NCBI GenBank assembly: GCA_030037525.1
Contig: JASHRC010000013.1
Location: 1-63,125, forward strand
Direction of reading: 5' to 3'
DNA: 63,125 nt
Source of the DNA: Candidatus Acidiferrales bacterium
GTDB taxonomy: Bacteria; Acidobacteriota; Terriglobia; Acidiferrales; UBA7541
The notes beneath the pieces were generated by a model, which ran no database searches, was not told the origin of the DNA, and saw only the letters and a program-made list of their open reading frames with translations. Made by a program: the position numbers and the translations under genes. This document shows, piece after piece, positions 1 to 9,234 of this stretch; within the stretch, counting starts at the first letter, position 1; each line of letters begins with the position of its first letter.

Positions 1-2405
1 GGTATCGAGATCGTTTTCAGCTCGATGTCCTCGCCGATCACGCGGCGAAGCATTTTTTCCATTTCGGAGACCACCGAGTCTACGTTCAACACCTTGGGAG
101 CCAGAATCTGCTTGCGGCTGAAGGCCAGCAGTTGGTGCGTCAAACCGGCCGCGCGCTGAGCCGCCGCCTGGATCTGCTCGGCATTGCGGCGCAACGACTC
201 GCCGACGGGCAGCCGCTCGGCGAGCAGATCGGCATAGCCCTGAATCACCATGAGCAGGTTATTGAAGTCATGAGCGATGCCGCCCGCCAGACGTCCGACC
301 GCTTCCATTTTCTGGGCCTGCCGGAATTGCTCCTCCAACTTCTTGCGATCGGTGATGTCGAGAGACATGCAAATGGCGCCCTGAACCCGACCCTCGGAAT
401 CGCGTAGCGGCTCGACATGGCAGGCGTACGAGTTCCCCTCCCACTCCAACGCAAAAGCTACGTGCTCTCCCGCGATGGCGCGCCGATGCCCCGAGATCGG
501 TGGGAACGACGGATCTTCGGTTGCGAAATACTCGTTGAGCGACAGCCCCACGATCTGGTGCGGCTTGAGCCCCAGCTGGGAAAGCCCGAGGCCTACGGCG
601 GAAGTAAAGCGCAGGTTTCGGTCGACGGTCCACAGCACGGCGGGAAGCTGTTCGACAAGGACGCGAAGCCGGGCTTCGCTTTCACGGACTCTTTCTTCGG
701 CGCGCTTGCGCTCAATGGCCAGGGCGATCTGGCCGCCGACAGAAGAGAGAAACTGGAGGTCCCGCTCATCGTACGCGTTTTCGCGATGATAGTTTTGGAC
801 CACCAGAACACCGATGGTGCTCGAAGGAGTGCGCAAAGGAACGCCCAGCCACGACGCCGACGGGGTCCCCACAAGCCGAACTTCGCCGGCTCGAGCCAGT
901 CGCCTGAACTCCTCGGGCGAGATGCTCATCGCCCGGCCGCTCCGAAAAACATAGGCCGTGCAGGTGCAGTCGAGACTCTGCGCAGTTGGGGCAGGAGGCG
1001 GATCGAATTTGTCCACGTAGAAGGGAAAACCGAACAGGCCGGTTGCGGGATCATGCAAAGCCACAAAACAGTTATCTGCGTCGAGCACTTCGGTCAACGC
1101 GGAATGAATCCGTCGCAACAGGTCGTCCAAATTGTCCGTCACGTTCACGGCACGAACGATCTCAGTGGAGACTTGGCGCTCCAGCTCGGCGCGCTTGCGA
1201 TTGGTGATGTCCTCAGCGGTGCCATCGTGGCTGATGATTTTGCCGCTGGCATCACGCGACGCACGGACATTGAGGGAAACCCAAATCTTGCTGCCGTCTT
1301 TTTTCCTCATCCGGCATTCATAACCATCGAGAATGCCCTCCTGCTCGAGTCTCCGCACAACCTCCTTGCGGCCGTCCGCATCGACGTAAAGCTGCTTGGC
1401 AATATCCGTAACGTCATCAATCATCTCGGCCGCTGATTCGTATCCGGCGATGCGTGCCATCGCTGGGTTCACGGTAACAAAGCGCCCCTCTGGGGTAGAC
1501 TCGAAAAATCCTTCGACCGCGTTTTCGAAGATCCGTTCGTATTTTTTCTCGGCGCGATGCCGCGCCTGTTCGGCCCGACATTCCTCGGTGATGTCCTCGT
1601 AGATCCCGAAAGCACCAGCCAGCTTGCCGCGGACCACCAGCGGCACTCCAATGATGTGGACATCGACGATGGACCCGTCGCGACGCTGGCGCTTGGTTGA
1701 AACCCGAACAATCTCACCCTTGAACGCGCGGTCCAGCAGACCGCGCATCTCGTCATGGCGGCCGGAAGGCGCGATCAGTGTATCGAGGACCCGCCCATGC
1801 ACCTCGGCCGAGGAATAACCAAACAGAGTTTCAAAAGCCGGATTGCACATCTGCACGCGACGGTCCAGGTCCAAAGCCACAATGGCCAGCGGATTGTTCT
1901 CGCTCAGCGCCTGCACATACGCGGCGTGCTTGGCAATCTTTTCTTCTGCGTTGCGCCGTTCGGTGGTATCGATGGCTACACAAAGAATCGCTTGGCGGCC
2001 GACGAACTGGATGCGCTGGGTAATCACCTCCACCGGGAAGACCTCGCCGTTCTTCCGTCGGTGCCGCCAGTGGCCGCGGTTGGTTGTGGACCTTCCCTGC
2101 GATTCGACCGATTTCAGCAACCGGGGTATATCCTCCTCGGACCCGATATCGGTGATTCGCAGGCCGAGGAACTCCTCGCGCGAGTGGCCATAGGCGCGAA
2201 CCGCGGCGGCGTTGACCTCGAGGAACTTCAGGGAGGAAAGGTCCCAGACATACATGGGCAACGGATTGCCGGAGAACAAGAGCTCAAAACCAGCATCCGA
2301 GGGAGGCGCTTCTACACGCTCTCCTAGCCCGGGTTTTTCCTGCCCGGCAGGAGGGTGCACTCGACGATTTTGGCCGGGACGGAGCGTGCCTGTTCGGCTC
2401 GGCAT
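1..2405 (-). CDS. Multi-PAS/GAF sensor histidine kinase, 3' end outside the window
   Basis: The minus strand is open from an ATG at 2405 to the window edge, giving at least 801 residues. Three PAS domains are visible at roughly residues 41-400, then a GAF domain (about 413-557), a fourth PAS domain (about 560-690), and the histidine phosphoacceptor helix with GGIAHDFNNLL, where the His is about residue 712. The window ends just inside the ATPase domain (EKMLRRVIGEDIEL). No transmembrane segment is seen, so it is probably a cytoplasmic sensor that autophosphorylates on His. The H-box and following sequence resemble hybrid kinases that carry a C-terminal receiver, but that part is not in view. 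The chosen ATG has AAGG a few bases upstream; a GTG at 2360 is an alternative. It is divergent from metK. The ligands cannot be read from the sequence. Confidence 0.9.
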   Translation of the reverse strand, partial: MPSRTGTLRPGQNRRVHPPAGQEKPGLGERVEAPPSDAGFELLFSGNPLPMYVWDLSSLKFLEVNAAAVRAYGHSREEFLGLRITDIGSEEDIPRLLKSVESQGRSTTNRGHWRHRRKNGEVFPVEVITQRIQFVGRQAILCVAIDTTERRNAEEKIAKHAAYVQALSENNPLAIVALDLDRRVQMCNPAFETLFGYSSAEVHGRVLDTLIAPSGRHDEMRGLLDRAFKGEIVRVSTKRQRRDGSIVDVHIIGVPLVVRGKLAGAFGIYEDITEECRAEQARHRAEKKYERIFENAVEGFFESTPEGRFVTVNPAMARIAGYESAAEMIDDVTDIAKQLYVDADGRKEVVRRLEQEGILDGYECRMRKKDGSKIWVSLNVRASRDASGKIISHDGTAEDITNRKRAELERQVSTEIVRAVNVTDNLDDLLRRIHSALTEVLDADNCFVALHDPATGLFGFPFYVDKFDPPPAPTAQSLDCTCTAYVFRSGRAMSISPEEFRRLARAGEVRLVGTPSASWLGVPLRTPSSTIGVLVVQNYHRENAYDERDLQFLSSVGGQIALAIERKRAEERVRESEARLRVLVEQLPAVLWTVDRNLRFTSAVGLGLSQLGLKPHQIVGLSLNEYFATEDPSFPPISGHRRAIAGEHVAFALEWEGNSYACHVEPLRDSEGRVQGAICMSLDITDRKKLEEQFRQAQKMEAVGRLAGGIAHDFNNLLMVIQGYADLLAERLPVGESLRRNAEQIQAAAQRAAGLTHQLLAFSRKQILAPKVLNVDSVVSEMEKMLRRVIGEDIELKTISI

Positions 2406-2873
2406 AGCCTTATCAAGAGACGGGCAGTGACAGACGACCCCGGGCACATGTATAGGCCCCCCGAAGGGGTCCCACAATGGTACATTCGTACCACCGAATT
2501 CATTGATTTTGCAGGGCTTGCCTCGGGGCCTTGCGATCAAAATGCGATGGCAGCAAGGTAAGGAAAAACATTACGTGCCATGCGGACAGCCAAGGCAGAT
2601 TACCAGGCGCGGCGCCGTGCTTGCATCAAGCTGAAAACTATTCGTACTCCTTCTGGACTCCGGGCAGGTCGCTCGCGGCGGGTCGAATGAACCCGAGGAG
2701 CCCCGCAGTACCGCTCCCAGCGAGAATTTTACCCTTTAACGCCCACTCGAACCCACTGAGACCCGCATGATTGACCTTGTGCGCGGGCGTGTGCTAGCGT
2801 TTCTAATCCCGGTTCGTGAAAAAAAGGCGCAATGTAACCCACGCTCTGGTCGACGCCTGCGGAGGACACTCGT
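2406..2873. other. 468-base non-coding gap with several hairpins before metK
   Basis: No convincing gene lies here. Short hairpins can be drawn: GGCCCCCC/GGGGTCC at 2454-2472 with one mismatch, TGGTAC/GTACCA at 2478-2493, GCAGGGC/GCCTTGC at 2511-2534, ATGGCA/TGCCAT around 2546-2582, and GCTTG/CAAGC at 2619-2631. The series suggests a structured leader or small RNA between the divergent kinase and metK. It does not match the SAM or SAH riboswitch cores I know, so no class is assigned. Confidence 0.35.
2771..2800 (+). promoter_or_regulatory. Possible sigma70-type promoter of metK-ahcY
   Basis: TTGACC (2771-2776) is followed after 18 bases by TAGCGT (2795-2800). The -35 is good and the -10 is weak. 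It would give a leader of roughly 65 bases before metK. This is sequence resemblance only. Confidence 0.3.
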
Positions 2874-4061
2874 TTGGCACATGCGCATGAGAAGTTCCTA
2901 TTTACGTCGGAGTCTGTAACCGAGGGCCATCCCGACAAGATCGCCGACCAGATTTCCGACGCGGTCCTCGACACCGTGATGCAGCACGACCCGATGGGGC
3001 GAGTTGCCTGCGAAACCCTGATCACGACCGGGCTAGTGGTTATCGCCGGTGAGATCACCATCCAGAAAGAGGCGCGCGGAGTCCTTGAGTACGAGCGTAT
3101 TGCTCGCGATGTGATCGCCGAGATCGGCTATAACCGGGCCAAATACGGCTTTGACGCCGAAACCTGCGGCATTTTGTCCGCCGTCAAGCCGCAGTCCTCC
3201 GACATCGCCCTGGGAGTCGATACAGGCGGCGCCGGCGACCAGGGCTTGATGTTCGGCTATGCCTGCGACGAGACGCCCGAATTGATGCCCATGCCCATCC
3301 AGTTGGCCCACCAGTTGACCCGCAAGCTTGCCGAAGTCCGCAAGAACAATGTCCTCAGCTTCCTCCGGCCCGACGGTAAATCACAAGTCTCGGTCGAATA
3401 TGTGAACGGTCGCCCGGCGCGCGTTGATACCGTGGTGATTTCCACGCAGCATAGTGACAGCGTCTCGCATGGCGACCTGCGCGAAGCCGTCGTCGAAAAA
3501 GTCATCAAGCCGGTCGTTCCAGCCGAAATGTTCGACAACACCACGATCCACGTGAATCCCACCGGGCGATTCGTCACCGGCGGCCCCATGGGAGATGCCG
3601 GCCTCACCGGCCGCAAGATTATTGTGGACACCTACGGCGGCTACGGTCGTCACGGAGGCGGCGCATTTTCCGGCAAGGATCCTTCCAAGGTCGACCGGTC
3701 CGCTTGCTACATGGCGCGCTACATCGCGAAAAACATTGTGGCCGCAGGCCTCGCGCGGAAGGTGGAAGTGCAGCTTGCCTATGCCATCGGCGTCGCCGAG
3801 CCGGTATCGGTCATGGTCGATACGTTCGGCACGGGAACCATCCCGAACTCCCACATCACGGAAATCGTGCGGGCTCTGTTCAAGCTCACTCCGAGAGAGA
3901 TCATCGCAGCGCTCGATCTGCGCCGTCCGATTTATCGCGCCACGGCAGCCTACGGCCACTTTGGCCGGACCGGTCCCGGCTTCAGCTGGGAGCGCACGGA
4001 CAAGGCCGAGGCGATCAAGAGAGAAGCGGCTTCCAGCGGCACCGCTGTCGCGACACGCTAG
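2874..4061 (+). CDS. metK: S-adenosylmethionine synthase
   Basis: Makes S-adenosylmethionine from methionine and ATP in the cytoplasm. At 395 residues it is the usual length. It carries the family's [16 protein letters not shown] near the N-terminus, the [13 protein letters not shown] glycine-rich segment and the ATP-binding [13 protein letters not shown] near residues 263-275. The start is a TTG: GGAGG lies eight bases upstream at 2861-2865, and the ATGs just downstream that give MetK-like spacing are out of frame. The next gene, ahcY, begins 27 bases after the stop, so synthesis of SAM and recycling of its by-product are probably co-transcribed. Identification is secure; the non-ATG start may limit translation. 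Confidence 0.97.
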   Translation: MAHAHEKFLFTSESVTEGHPDKIADQISDAVLDTVMQHDPMGRVACETLITTGLVVIAGEITIQKEARGVLEYERIARDVIAEIGYNRAKYGFDAETCGILSAVKPQSSDIALGVDTGGAGDQGLMFGYACDETPELMPMPIQLAHQLTRKLAEVRKNNVLSFLRPDGKSQVSVEYVNGRPARVDTVVISTQHSDSVSHGDLREAVVEKVIKPVVPAEMFDNTTIHVNPTGRFVTGGPMGDAGLTGRKIIVDTYGGYGRHGGGAFSGKDPSKVDRSACYMARYIAKNIVAAGLARKVEVQLAYAIGVAEPVSVMVDTFGTGTIPNSHITEIVRALFKLTPREIIAALDLRRPIYRATAAYGHFGRTGPGFSWERTDKAEAIKREAASSGTAVATR

Positions 4062-5363
<1,302 letters not shown>

Positions 5364-5389
5364 CGGGTTCGTTCCTCCCGAATTTCACG

Positions 5390-5566
5390 AAATCGCCGAC
5401 GGGCGTCCCCATAATCTCGCGATCGCGATTCGCGCAGGCAAGCCGCGTGCGCACTCTGGTCATACGGCCGCCCACCTTCGATCTTTTCTAAGAACGCCAC
5501 AAGTTGTGGCGGCCGAACCAAGCTACCGACGTGCGTGGTCAGAATTCGATTTTGACGGCTCGCCAT
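5390..5566 (-). pseudogene. N-terminal remnant of a MetE-like methionine synthase
   Basis: An ATG at 5566 with GGAAG nearby opens a reading frame that begins ASRQNRILTTHVGSLVRP and continues to GGRPYDQ. This is the characteristic start of cobalamin-independent methionine synthase-family proteins (ILTTHVGSLPRP...). After about 45 residues the similarity fades, the frame turns into arginine-rich sequence, and it runs into the end of ahcY. The full protein should be about 350 residues or more, so only the N-terminus remains. It is convergent with metK-ahcY, so a homocysteine-to-methionine gene once sat next to the SAM cycle genes. The exact decay point is uncertain. Confidence 0.6.
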
Positions 5567-5592
5567 AGTGACTTCCGAAACGATACGGTGTG

Positions 5593-5620
5593 TTGTAAGA
5601 GAAATTTGTACTGGTAGAAT
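5593..5620 (+). promoter_or_regulatory. Promoter with very short leader
   Basis: TTGTAA (5593-5598) and TAGAAT (5615-5620) are spaced by 16 bases. The ATG at 5631 comes only 10 bases after the -10, so transcription should start a few bases before the start codon. This supports the 5631 start and suggests a near-leaderless mRNA. Confidence 0.5.
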
Positions 5621-5630
5621 TTCGAGCCTG

Positions 5631-6305
5631 ATGCTGTCACGCTTCCTCGTTACTATCGCCGCAGGCGGGCTGGCTCTCGGCGCCGTCGGGAGCATACTTC
5701 AGGGCAATACCGCTCGGAAAGACCAGACTCATGCGCTAGAGGCTTCCTCCCCAGTTCGCTTGACCGGCGAAGTTCTGCGCGGGCAAATCTATGAGCATGA
5801 GGTTGGGCACAACATGGTTTTCCGGCTTACACCCACTGTTTCCGACGAGGGAGGTGGCTGGGTGATCGGCATGCTGCCGTTGGCCGGACCGGCCGATGAG
5901 CCGTTGGAATTTGTGGAAGTAGCGACGCCGCCGTATCACGGCTACAACCAGAGATATCTTGGGGCCACAGCAGGATACTCGGCGCGGGAAGCGGTCGCCG
6001 TCACCCTGCGCCAGTTCTATTTTGTCCAGTCGGTGGCCGACCAGCATATCGCCAGCGAGGTCGTGAACGCCTTTCTCTATCCCAGTTCAGTCTCCGACGA
6101 CGAGAAAAGCCGCATCCGCACCGAATCGGCTGGGATTGAACTCGGCAGCGGCCAGCTTCATATCCTACGTTCGCGTATTGCGCCGGGCAAAGCAGGAGGG
6201 CCCGATACAATCGCCTGGCTGAAGTTCGAAGTGGCGCTCGATTTCTCTCCCAGTATCACGCTCCAGTCGGTGCTTGCGCCGAGGCCGGCGCCCAACCACC
6301 GTTAA
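5631..6305 (+). CDS. Unknown exported or membrane-anchored protein
   Basis: A 224-residue protein that begins MLSRFLVTIAAGGLALGAVG, a likely signal peptide or single N-terminal membrane anchor. The rest is soluble, with no cysteine-rich or catalytic motif I can name. I choose the ATG at 5631 rather than an upstream start at 5568 because the hydrophobic leader starts there and a promoter ends 10 bases earlier. A segment near the middle (LEFVEVATPPYHGYNQRYLG) looks like ordinary globular sequence. It stands alone between the MetE remnant and a frameshifted secreted-protein gene. I do not recognise the family. Confidence 0.7.
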   Translation: MLSRFLVTIAAGGLALGAVGSILQGNTARKDQTHALEASSPVRLTGEVLRGQIYEHEVGHNMVFRLTPTVSDEGGGWVIGMLPLAGPADEPLEFVEVATPPYHGYNQRYLGATAGYSAREAVAVTLRQFYFVQSVADQHIASEVVNAFLYPSSVSDDEKSRIRTESAGIELGSGQLHILRSRIAPGKAGGPDTIAWLKFEVALDFSPSITLQSVLAPRPAPNHR

Positions 6306-6325
6306 CCAGAACGGCTCAGCCGAGT

Positions 6326-6735
6326 CTAAGGGACCGCGACGGTCGGTCGAGCCGCGCCGGCTTCACCCGCGTCGGGCACCCTCAGCCCTTGTTCACGCTC
6401 GCGCCGGAGCTCCCTTTCCCTCGAACGAGAGTAAATGAACTCGTGACCCATCTCGTCACCGGGATAAAACCATTTGGCGACGGCAGGTACACCTCGATAG
6501 GAATCGTTTGGCTCCGCCAAGGTGATCTCGGTAGCTCCGGTTGGTTCGGCTTGAGCACCACAGTTGAGCAAGACAAACCAATAGGCTCTGGCAAGACCTG
6601 GCCCGGAACCCTTATAGCTGAACTGAAAATGAAAAGTGTGGCCTGGTCCATGGGGTCTGCCTTTGTTTGGCTGGGAGCAACAAAAGCCAAAAGTGAGACC
6701 GCTCGTAGAGCTCTTCCGATTCGTAGGTTCATCAT
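6326..6735 (-). pseudogene. Frameshifted small secreted protein
   Basis: A strong ribosome binding site (GGGGAGGA) precedes ATGATG at 6735/6732. The frame starts with a signal peptide ending in SQTKA, then reads DQATLFIFSSAIRVPGQVLP, like small acidobacterial secreted proteins (...VPGQVLPAGTYWF...). Near 6585-6592 the homology jumps to another frame, which continues AYWFVLLNCGAQAEPTG and GDEMGHEFIYSRSRE to a stop at 6326. A one-base deletion (or four) explains the break. Either the gene is recently inactivated or the assembly has an indel. The function of the intact family is unknown to me. Confidence 0.6.
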
Positions 6736-7080
6736 TCCTCCCCTCAATCGAATAGCACAAGGCTCTATCGGAGATGTGGGCCGCTGCCGCCTGTTTGAAC
6801 AGGCAAGCCGACCGAGTCCACCTGCGTGCCGTGATTGTTCGGCGCGAGCGATTTCACCGAGCCGCAAGGCGCGGCGGTTTCCGGTTTTGCGCCGGGAGAG
6901 TCACGAAGCGCACCGCGGTGTCGAAACGGTAATCGGCCCAGTCGCGGCTCCTTCGTTGGCGTGGAGTTATCTCGCAACTACCGCGTTTTGTGGCCGCTTG
7001 CACTTCTAGGTTGTCCGGACGCGCCCCGCTTGGGTGATCGGAGGGCCTTGCCAGCCAACGGAGGCCAATTCCTCCGCACC

Positions 7081-7998
7081 ATGCGATGCCTTAGAATGGT
7101 GCCGATGAAGCCAGCCGCGCCAGTTCTGGCAATGCTCGCCCTTGGCATGACTCCCGCCACACCGCTCCAAAACGCAGCAACGCCGACGACAGCCACGCAC
7201 GAAAGCTCCGCACGTCCCGACGTGGAAAGGCTCATCGCACAGAGCGGCGGCGACGTATCGGTGGCCTTTCGCTCGCTTGACAGCGGTCAGGAACTCATGA
7301 TTCAGGCCGATCGCCCCTTCCAGGATTCACTGGCCTTGAAGATTCCGGTGATGATTGAGCTTTTTGCCCAAGCGGCCGCGCAGCAAGTGAAGCTCAGCGA
7401 TGCCGTGATGGTCCGCAATCTTTTTCGCAGCGTGGTGGACTCGAGCGCCTACACGATCGAGCAGAGCGCGGGCGACAGTCTCGAGGATGCTCCCGAAAGG
7501 GTGATGACGCTCGGCCAGCTTTGCAACGCGATGATCAAGACCAACAGCGATATCGCCGCCAATCTCCTGATCGAGCACCTGACCCTGGAGGCGATCCAGG
7601 ATCGCATCCACCGGCTCGGCGCCGACGGTATGGTTTTGGCCGCCGGCTTCGGCGACACCAAAGCTGCCGACCGAGGAATGAAGAACGTCGCCACGCCCCG
7701 CGCGCTGATGACCATCCTTCTCGCCTTGGCCCAGAACCAAGTGGTCAGCGCGGACGCGAGCGCGCAGATGGTCGGCTTGCTGGCAAATTCGCGGCTGCCG
7801 GGCAGCATCGTGGCCATCGCCGTGTCTCCGGAGGTAGTGGAGAACCAGAAGCCATCGCCCGGCGGAGACCAGCACAACGCGGCCATCATTCTTGGCGCCA
7901 GATCGTTTGTACTGGTAACGGACGTGCGGGGAATCAGCCCGGGAGCAAGCGCGGCCCTTGTTGCGCGCATCTCGCACGCCCTGGCCGCCGCGATTTAA
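7081..7998 (+). CDS. Class A beta-lactamase-fold protein lacking catalytic residues
   Basis: About 305 residues: an N-terminal signal peptide (possible starts at 7081, 7096 or 7105) followed by a serine beta-lactamase-like domain. The fold is recognisable from KIPVMIELF, IAANLLIEHL, GDTKAADRGM, LMTILLALA and HNAAIILG. The active-site motifs are not intact. The SxxK position reads LALK (L84 to K87, with a Ser one place too early at 83), the SDN/SSN loop reads NSD, the omega-loop Glu position is Gly, and the KTG strand reads QKP. The protein therefore probably does not hydrolyse beta-lactams by the class A mechanism. It may bind peptidoglycan fragments or another ligand. Alignment of the loops was done by eye. 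Confidence 0.8.
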   Translation: MRCLRMVPMKPAAPVLAMLALGMTPATPLQNAATPTTATHESSARPDVERLIAQSGGDVSVAFRSLDSGQELMIQADRPFQDSLALKIPVMIELFAQAAAQQVKLSDAVMVRNLFRSVVDSSAYTIEQSAGDSLEDAPERVMTLGQLCNAMIKTNSDIAANLLIEHLTLEAIQDRIHRLGADGMVLAAGFGDTKAADRGMKNVATPRALMTILLALAQNQVVSADASAQMVGLLANSRLPGSIVAIAVSPEVVENQKPSPGGDQHNAAIILGARSFVLVTDVRGISPGASAALVARISHALAAAI

Positions 7999-8059
7999 GG
8001 CCGGCGCACGGTCCGGCTAGATCCATGCGCCTTCCAAGCCCTGGAATTACCATCGTCTC

Positions 8060-9185
8060 CTAAGCAGCTTCGCGCCGGTACAGAAGATAGGCCCGAATGA
8101 AAGGATCGATATCGCCGTCCAGCACCTTCTGCACGTCGCCTCGCTCGAACTTCGTGCGGTGGTCTTTGATCATCTGGTAGGGCTGCATCACATAAGAACG
8201 GATTTGGCTGCCGAAGCTGATCTCCGGCTTTGAGGCATCGAGCTTGCGAGCTTCCTCGCGACGCTTTTCGAGTTCGAGCTCGTACAGCTGCGATCGCAGG
8301 AGCGTCATGGCCATTTCGCGGTTCTTGTGCTGACTGCGCTCGTTTTGGCACTGCACGACGATTCCTGTGGGAAGGTGGGTGATGCGAATGGCGGTCTCGA
8401 CTTTGTTGACGTTCTGCCCGCCCTTGCCGCCAGAACGATAGGTGTCGACACGCAGGTCGTCCGGGTTGACGACCACTTCGATGCGGTCATCGATTTCAGG
8501 AATCACAAACACCGACGCAAATGACGTGTGCCGCCGCGCCTGCTGGTCGAACGGCGAAATACGAACCAGACGATGCACACCGCTTTCGCCCGCTAGCATG
8601 CCGTAGGCGTTTTCGCCTGCGATTTCGATCGTGGCCGACTTAATGCCGGCTTCTTCGCCCGGCGTCGATTCCAGCACATTCGCGCGGAAACCCTTGCTTT
8701 CGGCCCAGCGCAAATACATTCGCAGCAGCATTTCCGCCCAATCCTGCGAGTCGATGCCGCCGGCGCCGGGCTTGATCGTGAGAATTGCGTTCAGGCGATC
8801 ACTTTCGCCCGCCAGCAGAGTCTTGGTTTCCAGCTCGGAGACGTACGCATCGGCCGCGGCCAGTTCCTTAGCGATATCGGTGAGCAGGGATTCGCGCTGC
8901 GCGGTGTCGGTCTCCTCCTGCGCGAGGTGAAAATACGTGTCGAGGTCGCTCACTTTGCTGGCGAGCGTTTTTTCCGCATTCACGCGATCCTCAAACTGCT
9001 TGCGTTCCTGCAGGACGGCCTGGGCCTTTTCCTGATCCTGCCAGAAATTTGGTTCGCTTACCTTTTCCTCAATGGCAGCGAGGCGCTTTCCTGCCGACGC
9101 CGCGTCAAAGATAGCTCCGCACCAGCCCGATGCGTTTGGCGAGCTCGGCGTACCGTTGCTGGAGATCTTCGATGTGTTCGGCCAT
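8060..9185 (-). CDS. prfB: Peptide chain release factor 2 with programmed +1 frameshift
   Basis: Release factor 2 ends translation at UGA and UAA. The gene is in two frames. The first runs from the ATG at 9185 ([15 protein letters not shown]) to an in-frame TGA at 9105-9107 after GLVRSYL. The second continues [22 protein letters not shown] to 8060. At the junction the minus strand reads CGGAGC TAT CTT TGA C, the classic prfB slip site with an SD-like GGAG three bases before CTT; a +1 shift reads GAC. The total is about 374 residues, as expected. The C-terminal part has the GGQ motif within [15 protein letters not shown]. Frameshifting lets RF2 regulate its own level. It lies 49 bases after lnt. 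Confidence 0.95.
9104..9118 (-). promoter_or_regulatory. prfB programmed +1 frameshift site
   Basis: The minus strand reads GGAGC TAT CTT TGA C. CTT pairs with a Leu tRNA that slips onto TTT when RF2 is scarce and UGA is read slowly; the upstream GGAG mimics a Shine-Dalgarno stimulator. The layout matches the well-studied E. coli prfB site. Confidence 0.92.
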
Positions 9186-9234
9186 TTTCCGTGGGAGCCA
9201 TCCGACCTGAAGCGCGGCGCTCTCACGAAACATT

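Noticed and set aside
417-1436. Long plus-strand open frame opposite the kinase
   Set aside because: The minus strand carries clear PAS, GAF and H-box sequence in the same region.
2408-2440. CTTATCAAGAG resembles the start of the SAM-I riboswitch
   Set aside because: The following bases lack GGAGGGAC, CCCGGCAACC and the closing GATAAG, and it lies at the start of the divergent kinase gene.
2591-2604. CAGCCAAGGCAGAT matches a conserved stretch of bacterial SRP RNA
   Set aside because: The GGAA tetraloop and the opposite strand of helix 8 are missing, so a real SRP RNA is not supported; likely chance.
2690-2760. CCCGAGGAGCCCCGC looks like an SAH riboswitch start upstream of metK-ahcY
   Set aside because: The CCAGGCUCGG and AACGGCGCUC parts are absent.
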